Positions 18,418-25,414 of a DNA stretch of 64,000 nucleotides are shown piece after piece. The stretch is from Rhodococcus globerulus NBRC 14531 (lineage in GTDB: Bacteria > Actinomycetota > Actinomycetes > Mycobacteriales > Mycobacteriaceae): positions 496,001-560,000 of the forward strand of contig NZ_BCWX01000002.1 of the NCBI RefSeq assembly GCF_001894805.1. Reading direction: 5' to 3'. A model generated the notes under the pieces. That model was not told where the DNA came from, made no database searches, and saw only the letters and a program-made list of their open reading frames with translations. Position numbers and translations under genes: made by a program. Every line of letters begins with the position of its first letter. Within the stretch, counting starts at the first letter, position 1.

Positions 18418-19821
18418 ATGGCCAAGACCCCAGGCAAGACCACTGCCAAGACCTCAGGCACGACAACTGCCAAGAATGCTGCGAAGAAGACGCGCAGCCG
18501 CAGTACTGCACTCGCAACTCCGATCGACGCTCTTCCCGAATCCGGAGTCCAGCGGACAGTTCTGCCTGGCGGACTCCGCGTTGTCACGGAGTTCATCCCG
18601 GGTGTGCGCAGTGCGTCGGTCGGCGTCTGGGTGGGCGTCGGATCGCGTGACGAGCAGCCCAGCGTTGCCGGCGCGGCCCATTTCCTCGAGCACCTGCTGT
18701 TCAAGTCGACGCCGTCGCGGACAGCGCTCGACATCGCGCAGGTCATGGACGGAGTGGGCGGAGAACTCAACGCGTTCACGTCCAAGGAGCACACGTGCTT
18801 TTACGCGCATGTGATCGACGAAGATCTGCCGATGGCCGTGGATCTTGTCGCCGATGTCGTTTTGCGCGGCCGGTGCCGGTCCGCTGACGTCGATGTCGAG
18901 CGGCAAGTGGTCCTCGAAGAGATCGCGATGCGCGACGACGATCCGGAGGATCTCCTCGGCGACGCGTTTCTGACTGCTCTGTTCGGTGACCACCCGGTGG
19001 GTCGCCCCATCATCGGCAGCGTGGATTCCATCGAGTCGATGTCCCGCAATCAGTTGCATTCCTTCCACGTGCGCCGGTACACGCCGCAGCGGATGGTTCT
19101 TGCCGTCGCCGGAAACGTCGACCACAAGCAGGTGGTGACATTGGCGAAACGCGCATTTGCCGGTCACCTCGAGCGTGGTGTGAAGCCGGCACCGCGCCGT
19201 GAAGGAACTTTGCGTCTGCGCACGATGCCGGAACTGAGTTTGACGCATCGTGACAGCGAGCAGGTTCATCTTGCGCTCGGTGTGCGGGCTTTCGGCCGTC
19301 ACGAAGGTCATCGGTGGGCGCTGTCTGTGCTCAATACCGCGGTGGGCGGCGGCTTGAGTTCGCGTCTGTTCCAAGAGATTCGGGAACAGCGTGGTTTGGC
19401 ATATTCCGTATATTCCGGGGTGGACACGTTTGCGGACACGGGGGCGTTCTCGGTCTACGCGGGGTGCCAGCCGGAAAACCTGGGTGAGGTCACCACGGTG
19501 ATCCGCGAGGTTCTCGCTCAGGTGGCCGCAGGCGGCATCACGGACGCGGAGATTGCGCGCTCCAAGGGTGCGCTTCGGGGCAGTCTTGTTCTGTCACTGG
19601 AAGATTCGGGTTCGCGGATGAACCGTATCGGTCGCAGTGAACTCAACTACGGAAACCATCGCAGTGTCGCCCAGACATTGGCGTCCATCGACGCCGTCAC
19701 TGCGGAAGAAGTTCTCGAAGTGGCGCAGACTCTGCTGACACGGCCGTTTGCCGCCGCCGTGGTCGGTCCGTACAAACGTGTGCGGGATCTGCCGGCGTCA
19801 GTGCGTGGGATTGTCCGTTAG
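18418..19821 (+). CDS. pepR: M16 family zinc metallopeptidase (PepR-like)
   Basis: A 467-residue peptidase of the M16 (mitochondrial-processing-peptidase-like) family, encoded directly after pnp in mycobacteria too. The inverted zinc motif HFLEHLLF (HxxEH) is at about residues 92-99, and the second-domain signature QEIREQRGLAYSVYSG near residue 328. The first ~40 residues are Lys/Thr/Ala-rich and probably disordered, not a signal peptide. ATG 18418 lacks a well-spaced Shine-Dalgarno (GAGGA is 16 bases upstream), so the exact start is uncertain; VLPGGLRVVTEF marks the beginning of the conserved domain. Confidence 0.9.
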   Translation: MAKTPGKTTAKTSGTTTAKNAAKKTRSRSTALATPIDALPESGVQRTVLPGGLRVVTEFIPGVRSASVGVWVGVGSRDEQPSVAGAAHFLEHLLFKSTPSRTALDIAQVMDGVGGELNAFTSKEHTCFYAHVIDEDLPMAVDLVADVVLRGRCRSADVDVERQVVLEEIAMRDDDPEDLLGDAFLTALFGDHPVGRPIIGSVDSIESMSRNQLHSFHVRRYTPQRMVLAVAGNVDHKQVVTLAKRAFAGHLERGVKPAPRREGTLRLRTMPELSLTHRDSEQVHLALGVRAFGRHEGHRWALSVLNTAVGGGLSSRLFQEIREQRGLAYSVYSGVDTFADTGAFSVYAGCQPENLGEVTTVIREVLAQVAAGGITDAEIARSKGALRGSLVLSLEDSGSRMNRIGRSELNYGNHRSVAQTLASIDAVTAEEVLEVAQTLLTRPFAAAVVGPYKRVRDLPASVRGIVR

Positions 19822-19850
19822 TCGGTAACCAGCGAAATCAGGGTGCGCAG

Positions 19851-20969
19851 TTGAAGATTCGTGGAGCAGTGCTCGAAGAAATCGGACGGAGCCGCCCGTA
19901 CGCGTCGTCGATGCCGATCACGGTGTCGGAACTCGAACTTGATGCTCCCGGTCCCGGTGAGATCCTCGTGAGGATCGAGGCGGCCGGACTGTGTCACTCG
20001 GATCTCTCCGTCGTAGACGGCAATCGTGTTCGCCCGGTGCCGATGCTGCTGGGGCACGAAGCGGCGGGTCGGATCGAGCAGATCGGTGACGGCGTGGACG
20101 CCCTGCGGGTGGGGGATCGTGTTGTCATGACGTTCCTGCCTCGGTGCGGCGAGTGCGCCGGCTGCGCAACCGACGGCCGGATGCCGTGCACGGTGGGCAG
20201 TGCCGCAAACAACGACGGCAGTCTTCTCGGCGGTGCGCACCGACTGCAGCGCGACGGTGTGAGTGTCAAGCATCACTTGGGAGTATCCGGATTTGCCACG
20301 CACTCTGTCGTGAATGCCAAGTCGGTGGTGGCCGTCGACGACGACGTACCGGCGGATGTTGCAGCTGTGCTGGGCTGCGCGGTCCTGACGGGTGGCGGAG
20401 CGCTACTCAATGCGGCAAAACCCCGTTCCACCGACACCGTGATGGTTGTCGGTTTGGGCGGCGTCGGTATGGCAGCAATTCTGACGGCCCGAGCGTTGGG
20501 TGTCGCGACGGTCATCGGCGTCGACGCGCTCGAGTCGAAGCTGGCTCAGGCACTCGAACTGGGCGCGACCGATGTCTTCACACCGTCCGGTTTGTCCGAG
20601 AGTGGTGTGCGCGCAGACATTGTGGTGGAAGCTGCGGGCAATGCTCGCGCGTTCGAGACTGCCGTGTCCGCCACGGCTGCGGGTGGCACCACTGTCACGG
20701 TGGGACTGCCCGCGCCGGACGCGCGTTCGTCGATTTCGCCGCTCGGACTGGTCGCGGAAGCTCGGACCGTCATCGGCAGCTATCTCGGCTCGGCAGTCCC
20801 GGCGCGTGACATCCCGATCTACGCGCAATTGTGGCGCGACGGAAAGCTACCGGTCGAGAAGCTCATCTCGTCAAGAATCGAGCTGAGCGACATCAATTCG
20901 GGGATGGACGAACTGGCGGACGGGAAAGCAATCCGACAGGTCATTATTTTCGACTCAGAGCACGACTGA
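19851..20969 (+). CDS. Zinc-dependent alcohol dehydrogenase (MDR family)
   Basis: A 372-residue medium-chain dehydrogenase/reductase. It has the catalytic zinc motifs (AAGLCHSDLSV, then GHEAAGRIEQIGDGV), a structural-zinc lobe (CGECAGCATDGRMPC) and a Rossmann fold with VVGLGGVGMAAI. It would oxidise alcohols or reduce aldehydes with NAD(H) or a related cofactor; the substrate is not predictable. The start is TTG 19851, 30 bases after pepR, after AGGGTG. It may be co-transcribed with pepR. Confidence 0.88.
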   Translation: MKIRGAVLEEIGRSRPYASSMPITVSELELDAPGPGEILVRIEAAGLCHSDLSVVDGNRVRPVPMLLGHEAAGRIEQIGDGVDALRVGDRVVMTFLPRCGECAGCATDGRMPCTVGSAANNDGSLLGGAHRLQRDGVSVKHHLGVSGFATHSVVNAKSVVAVDDDVPADVAAVLGCAVLTGGGALLNAAKPRSTDTVMVVGLGGVGMAAILTARALGVATVIGVDALESKLAQALELGATDVFTPSGLSESGVRADIVVEAAGNARAFETAVSATAAGGTTVTVGLPAPDARSSISPLGLVAEARTVIGSYLGSAVPARDIPIYAQLWRDGKLPVEKLISSRIELSDINSGMDELADGKAIRQVIIFDSEHD

Positions 20970-21144
20970 ACAGGGATTTTGTCGGGTGAGGGCATGGCCT
21001 CTCCGGCCAAGTCGAGCACGCATAGCCCTCGCAGATCGTTATCCGATGTAACGCTTCTCCCGAACTGGACGACTACTCGAATGACGTTGCGTGACGCCCC
21101 GGGGGTCGGTCGTACGTTTTCCGAAAGTGGATTGGGGAGAAAAT

Positions 21145-22839
21145 ATGCCGGTTCGTGGGTTCTTTTCACGACATCGAATACTTGCGGGCGCACTGGCGCC
21201 TGCAGCGCTCGGCGTTGCAGCGCTGGTAGCTGTGGCGGTAGCCGTGGACTCACCGCAGTCCAGCACGATCGAGACGCAACTGACGTCGTCGGTCACCGAA
21301 TGCCACGACATGGTGAGCATCGCAGTTGCCGGTCGGCACGACACTCCGGACGCGAACACGGTCAAGATGCTGCTCGGTGCGGACGGTAAGCCGCTACCTG
21401 CCGCGCTGTCAGGCGATTACACGAGTGACCGCGTCGATCAGGTGATCAATCCGGCCGGTTCGGTCAACACGACCAAGCCAGGTTCGTATGCGGCCGTATA
21501 TATCGCATACCCGGCAAACATGGCGTCGTACGAGGATGCCGTTGCCGCCGGCGCGGCAAACACCCAATCCGTGATGAGTGCGATCGCGAAGGAATGCCCC
21601 AAGACGCAGTTCTCGATCGTCGGGTACAGCGAGGGTGCTGACGTCGTCCGCCGTGTTGCCATGGACATCGGAAATCAGGAAAGCAACGAGTTCGGGGTAG
21701 ACCCGGACAAGGTTGTCGGTGTGGTCATGCTCGCGGATGCGGGACGTGAAGAGGGAGACGGCACGTTCATCGGCGCCCAGAATCCGTTCACGAACCCAGA
21801 CAATTTCGACACGAAGTACCAGAATGGCACGTCGGCAACCCCAGGTCAGGGCGTCCTCCCCGACACGGCGGGCAGCTTCGGCAAGCTGAACGGCAAAGTC
21901 GCCTCGTTCTGCTCCGACGGTGACTTCACGTGCTCGGCTCCGAGCAATATTTCGCTCTTGCTCCTGGCTGCGAACGTCGGACGCCAGCTGAACATCGACG
22001 ATCTCGAATCCCAGGGACTCACCCCGACCACCGGTATCAACGTTGCCGTTGTGCTCGGTCAGATCGTCTTCGAAGCATTCAACGACATTTCATCCGATCC
22101 CGATTGGATGAAGGGTGACGAGACCTTCCTCCAGGTGATGCTGAAGGTATCGGATCCTGACTACAAGCCAGGTACGGCCACCACGGTGACCACCGTGGCC
22201 GACGAAGACTCGATTACCGCCGAGAAGGTCTCTCCGCTGGCGTACCTGCCGCAGAAGCTCTTCAAGGAGATCGTCGGACTGATCGCCACCAACCAGAACA
22301 CGATCCCGGTGATCATGAGTGATCCGTACCAGATGACACTCGGTCCAGACGTCGGACATCACTTCGACTACTGGCGCGACGCCGATGCCGCGAACGGCAA
22401 GCCGTTGACTTCTGCGCAGTACGCAGCAGCGTGGCTTACGTATCTCGCGCAGCAGGCCAAGGACGGTAAGCCCGTCGATACGACGGCAAAGCCCACGGCT
22501 GTAGAGCTTGCCGCTGCCGTCGACGCGTACATGGCTGACGACGCAGCCGAAGGCGATGTCGCTGCCGAAGGCACCGATAATCAGGCTCCTGCCGGAACCA
22601 CAGGTTCGACGGACTCCGCCACCGCGCCGGGAACGTCGCCGGATGCTCCTGTCGCCGGATCTGTTTCCGAGACCTCAGGTGCAGTTGCAACACCGAGCGA
22701 ATCGGTGGTGCCCACCACGGGCGCAGCAGTCTCGAGTGCTCCGACATCGGAGACAGCGAGTTCAAGTGCGGCCGCCACTACCACCACGACGGTGACGTCT
22801 ACGACGACCACAACCAAGGCGCCGACCACGGGACAGTAG
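21145..22839 (+). CDS. Secreted cutinase-family serine esterase with Ser/Thr/Ala-rich tail
   Basis: A 564-residue exported alpha/beta hydrolase of the cutinase-like (Culp) family, typical of mycolic-acid bacteria. ATG 21145 follows GGGGAGA. The N terminus has a basic start and a long hydrophobic segment ending near AVAVDSPQ, a Sec signal peptide or anchor. The nucleophile motif GYSEGADVV is near residue 155; the catalytic Asp and His are probably in the conserved C-terminal half of the domain, but I did not fix them. After about residue 440 the chain becomes a flexible Ser/Thr/Ala/Pro-rich tail ending in Thr repeats, perhaps spanning the cell envelope. The native substrate is likely a lipid ester; unproven. 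Confidence 0.87.
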   Translation: MPVRGFFSRHRILAGALAPAALGVAALVAVAVAVDSPQSSTIETQLTSSVTECHDMVSIAVAGRHDTPDANTVKMLLGADGKPLPAALSGDYTSDRVDQVINPAGSVNTTKPGSYAAVYIAYPANMASYEDAVAAGAANTQSVMSAIAKECPKTQFSIVGYSEGADVVRRVAMDIGNQESNEFGVDPDKVVGVVMLADAGREEGDGTFIGAQNPFTNPDNFDTKYQNGTSATPGQGVLPDTAGSFGKLNGKVASFCSDGDFTCSAPSNISLLLLAANVGRQLNIDDLESQGLTPTTGINVAVVLGQIVFEAFNDISSDPDWMKGDETFLQVMLKVSDPDYKPGTATTVTTVADEDSITAEKVSPLAYLPQKLFKEIVGLIATNQNTIPVIMSDPYQMTLGPDVGHHFDYWRDADAANGKPLTSAQYAAAWLTYLAQQAKDGKPVDTTAKPTAVELAAAVDAYMADDAAEGDVAAEGTDNQAPAGTTGSTDSATAPGTSPDAPVAGSVSETSGAVATPSESVVPTTGAAVSSAPTSETASSSAAATTTTTVTSTTTTTKAPTTGQ

Positions 22840-22859
22840 CCTCTCCCCGGCAAGCATCA

Positions 22860-22898
22860 GGCTGCGATCCGCATTTACATGCGGATCGCAGCCTTTTT
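22860..22898 (+). terminator. Intrinsic terminator after the cutinase gene
   Basis: A perfect 15-base-pair stem (GGCTGCGATCCGCAT with its complement, loop TTAC at 22875-22878) followed directly by TTTTT at 22894-22898. This is a textbook rho-independent terminator, 20 bases after the stop codon. Confidence 0.96.
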
Positions 22899-22902
22899 CT
22901 AT

Positions 22903-22938
22903 GCCACGGTTTTTCTAAGCCACCGTTTTTCTAAGCCA
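22903..22938. repeat. 16-bp tandem repeat upstream of hypA
   Basis: GCCACGGTTTTTCTAA (22903-22918) is followed by GCCACCGTTTTTCTAA (22919-22934), with one mismatch, and by the first four bases of a third unit. The tail of the terminator just upstream (GCCTTTTTCTAT) resembles the second half of the unit. It sits 58 bases before the hypA start and could have grown out of the terminator tail, or be a regulator site. Confidence 0.8.
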
Positions 22939-22995
22939 TGGCTCTGCCCTATCGTGGAACGTACGGTCCCTTCACATGTGAATTGCGGGTCTGCC

Positions 22996-23325
22996 GTGCA
23001 TGAACTGTCGATTGCCCAGAGTGTGGTCGATGCCGTGTGCGAGAAGGCAGGCGCCCGACGCGTATGTGGTGTCCGACTCGAAGTGGGACGACTGTGTGCT
23101 GTTGTGCCTGATTCGCTGCTCTTCTGCTTCGACGTCGTGACCGCGGGTACTCAGGCCGAAGGCGCGAGTCTGCGCATCGACGAGATCGCGACGAGCGTGC
23201 GTTGCCGGCAATGCGGCGAGGTTTTCTCACCGCCGGACATGATCTTGCTCTGCCCCTGTGGCAGCGCCGACGTCGAGATCCTCGCCGGGCGTGAACTACG
23301 GATATTGTCGATGGAAGTGAGCTGA
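22996..23325 (+). CDS. hypA: [NiFe] hydrogenase nickel-insertion protein HypA
   Basis: HypA delivers nickel to the hydrogenase large subunit together with HypB. GTG 22996 gives the canonical N terminus MHELSIAQSVVDAV with the nickel-binding His-Glu pair at positions 2-3; the longer open frame has no family similarity upstream. The protein is 109 residues. The zinc site reads CRQCGEVF and then LLCPCGSADV, so the second knuckle is CxC, not the usual CxxC. hypB begins two bases after the stop codon. A tandem repeat and a terminator lie upstream, so this is the first gene of its transcription unit. Confidence 0.93.
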   Translation: MHELSIAQSVVDAVCEKAGARRVCGVRLEVGRLCAVVPDSLLFCFDVVTAGTQAEGASLRIDEIATSVRCRQCGEVFSPPDMILLCPCGSADVEILAGRELRILSMEVS

Positions 23326-23327
23326 TC

Positions 23328-24140
23328 ATGTGCGCAACATGCGGCTGCGGTGAGGGCGCGGGGGTGCGAATCTCCGGTGAATCGGGGCAGTGTCAGGATC
23401 ATGAGCACCCGCACGACCACGAGCACCCGCATAGTCACGATCATTCACACAGTCACGATCATTCACACAGTCACGAACATTCCCACAGCACGACCGTTGT
23501 TCTGGAACAACAGGTACTCGCCAAGAACGACGAAGTTGCCACCCGCAATCGCGAGTGGATGCGCCGGCGCCGGATTGCCGCACTCAATGTTATGAGTTCG
23601 CCGGGCGCGGGTAAGACAACGTTGCTGGTTCGCACGATCAACGACTTGCGCGGCCGATTTCCCGTTGCCGTTATCGAGGGCGACCAGGAGACTGCGCTCG
23701 ATGCCGAGAGGATTCGGTCAACGGGATCTCCTGTCGTTCAGGTGAATACGGGTGCGGGTTGCCACCTGGATGCGGAAATGATCGATCGGGCTATTAACGT
23801 GAATCGGCCGCTCGACGATTCTCTACTCTTGATTGAAAATGTGGGAAATCTAGTGTGTCCCGCACTTTTTGACCTCGGCGAGGAAGGCAAGGTTGTCCTA
23901 ATTTCTACGCCGGAGGGTGCCGACAAGCCGATGAAGTATCCGCATATCTTTGCCGTCGCGGACCTCGTCATCGTCAACAAGATCGATTTGCTTCCCTATG
24001 TGGAATTTGACGTCGAGGCATGCATCCGTCAAGCAAAATCGCTGAATCCTGCTGTGCGCGTTGTTGTTTTGTCGGCAACGACGGGTGAGGGTTTGTCGCA
24101 GTGGTATGACTGGATCGATTCTCGAATGGCGCTTTCCTGA
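23328..24140 (+). CDS. hypB: Hydrogenase nickel-incorporation GTPase HypB
   Basis: HypB is the GTPase that drives nickel insertion. The 270-residue protein has an N-terminal CATCGCGEG nickel site, then a histidine-rich stretch (about residues 24-53, over a dozen His) that would store nickel, and a G domain with SSPGAGKTTLL, EGDQET, ENVGNLVCP and NKIDLLPY. The His tract is encoded by an 18-base tandem repeat. ATG 23328 starts two bases after hypA. Its TGA stop (24138-24140) touches the palindrome of the hydrogenase promoter. Confidence 0.96.
   Translation: MCATCGCGEGAGVRISGESGQCQDHEHPHDHEHPHSHDHSHSHDHSHSHEHSHSTTVVLEQQVLAKNDEVATRNREWMRRRRIAALNVMSSPGAGKTTLLVRTINDLRGRFPVAVIEGDQETALDAERIRSTGSPVVQVNTGAGCHLDAEMIDRAINVNRPLDDSLLLIENVGNLVCPALFDLGEEGKVVLISTPEGADKPMKYPHIFAVADLVIVNKIDLLPYVEFDVEACIRQAKSLNPAVRVVVLSATTGEGLSQWYDWIDSRMALS
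23433..23486 (+). repeat. hypB: 18-bp tandem repeat coding the His-rich tract of HypB
   Basis: AGTCACGATCATTCACAC occurs at 23433-23450 and again exactly at 23451-23468; a third unit at 23469-23486 has two mismatches. Each unit encodes SHDHSH-like hexapeptides. Copy-number change would alter the nickel-storage tail without shifting the frame. Confidence 0.9.
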
Positions 24141-24176
24141 GTTGTCGTTGACAACTGATCTGCTCGGGTACTTAAT
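24140..24176 (+). promoter_or_regulatory. Promoter of the hydrogenase structural genes with overlapping palindrome
   Basis: A perfect -35 box TTGACA (24148-24153), a 17-base spacer and CTTAAT (24171-24176, four of six matches to TATAAT) form a good sigma-70-type promoter 129 bases before hhyS. The -35 lies inside the perfect inverted repeat AGTTGTC-GTT-GACAACT (24140-24156), a likely repressor or activator site. Confidence 0.6.
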
Positions 24177-24304
24177 GAAATGAGTGGGTGCCACGTTGCG
24201 GGCCGAATATCGGCTCGGGTGGTGTTCGATACCGGCGGCAGGAATCCGGTGGAACCAGACCCGGTGTAGCAAGTGGTGCCGTCGCACACGTGAAAGCGGC
24301 TGAT

Positions 24305-25378
24305 ATGACTACTCAGAATGCGACTGCGGACACCGCAGCAGCGAAGGCGGAAGAAACTCTCATCCATGTTCTGTGGATCAACGCCGGGCTCAGTTGTGAC
24401 GGCGATTCGGTGGCGTTGACCGCGGCCACGCAGCCGAGCATCGAAGAGATTGCACTCGGTGCGCTGCCCGGCTTGCCCCAGGTTGCGGTGCATTGGCCAC
24501 TGATCGACTTCGAGTGTGGGCCAGAGGGCGGCGCCGACGATTTCCTGGAATGGTTCTGGAAGGCGGATCGGGGTGAACTCGATCCGTTTGTCCTTGTTGT
24601 CGAAGGGTCGATCCCGAACGAGAAACTGCACGACGAGGGCTACTGGTGCGGTTTCGGCAACAACCGCGAGACGGGGCAACCGGTCACGACCAGTGAGTGG
24701 CTGGACAGGCTGACCCCCAAAGCGACTGCGGTTGTTGCTGTCGGCACGTGCGCGACGTACGGCGGAATTCACGCCATGGCGGGAAATCCGACCGGCGCGA
24801 TGGGCGTACCGGACTATCTGGGATGGACGTGGAAATCCAAGGCCGGTATCCCGATCGTCTGTGTGCCGGGATGCCCGATCCAACCGGACAATCTGTCGGA
24901 GACCCTGACCTATCTGTTGTACATGGCAACTGATCAAGCGCCGATGATTCCACTGGACGAATCGCTGCGACCACAATGGCTGTTCGGCGCGACGGTGCAC
25001 GAGGGCTGTGATCGCGGTGGCTACTACGAGCAAGGAGAGTTTGCCACCGAATACGGTTCGCCCAAGTGCATCGTGAAACTGGGCTGTTGGGGTCCGGTCG
25101 TGAAATGCAATGTGCCCAAACGTGGTTGGATCAACGGAGTGGGTGGATGCCCCAACGTTGGCGGCATCTGCATCGGGTGCACCATGCCGGGGTTCCCGGA
25201 CAAATTCATGCCGTTCATGGACGAACCACCCGGCGGCAAGCTTTCGTCCACCGCTGTGGGTATGTACGGCAGCGTGATTCACAGTCTGCGCCGGATCACC
25301 GGTCACACCTTGGACAAGGAACCGCATTGGCGCGAACGGGGTTCGAAGTTGCTCACCGGCGCCACTCGCACGTGGTGA
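24305..25378 (+). CDS. hhyS: [NiFe] hydrogenase small subunit, group 1h (actinobacterial, high affinity)
   Basis: The small subunit carries the Fe-S clusters that move electrons from the NiFe site. ATG 24305 gives a 357-residue protein without a Tat signal, unlike classical membrane-bound uptake enzymes. The N-terminal cluster motif reads NAGLSCDGDSVAL, with Asp where most families have a second Cys. A known crystal structure of an actinobacterial-type enzyme has one Asp and three Cys on the proximal cluster. Further ligand regions are VAVGTCATYGG, VCVPGCPIQPDN, HEGCDRGGYYEQGEF, KLGCWGPVVKCNVP and CIGCTMPGFPDKF. This type oxidises trace H2, feeding electrons to the respiratory chain. hhyL follows after 36 bases. 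Confidence 0.95.
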   Translation: MTTQNATADTAAAKAEETLIHVLWINAGLSCDGDSVALTAATQPSIEEIALGALPGLPQVAVHWPLIDFECGPEGGADDFLEWFWKADRGELDPFVLVVEGSIPNEKLHDEGYWCGFGNNRETGQPVTTSEWLDRLTPKATAVVAVGTCATYGGIHAMAGNPTGAMGVPDYLGWTWKSKAGIPIVCVPGCPIQPDNLSETLTYLLYMATDQAPMIPLDESLRPQWLFGATVHEGCDRGGYYEQGEFATEYGSPKCIVKLGCWGPVVKCNVPKRGWINGVGGCPNVGGICIGCTMPGFPDKFMPFMDEPPGGKLSSTAVGMYGSVIHSLRRITGHTLDKEPHWRERGSKLLTGATRTW

Positions 25379-25414
25379 ACAACTCGAGATACATCGAAAC
25401 TGGGAGGCACTGAC

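Noticed and set aside
20970-21144. Small gene between the alcohol dehydrogenase and the cutinase
   Set aside because: Open frames here are short, lack a ribosome-binding site and run into the cutinase gene out of frame. I see only leader sequence.
22903-22938. Attachment site or insertion-sequence end
   Set aside because: The short direct repeat has no integrase, transposase or inverted partner nearby; slippage from the terminator tail explains it better.
23433-23486. Possible CRISPR-like repeat array
   Set aside because: The 18-base units are contiguous with no spacers and lie in frame in HypB as His codons.
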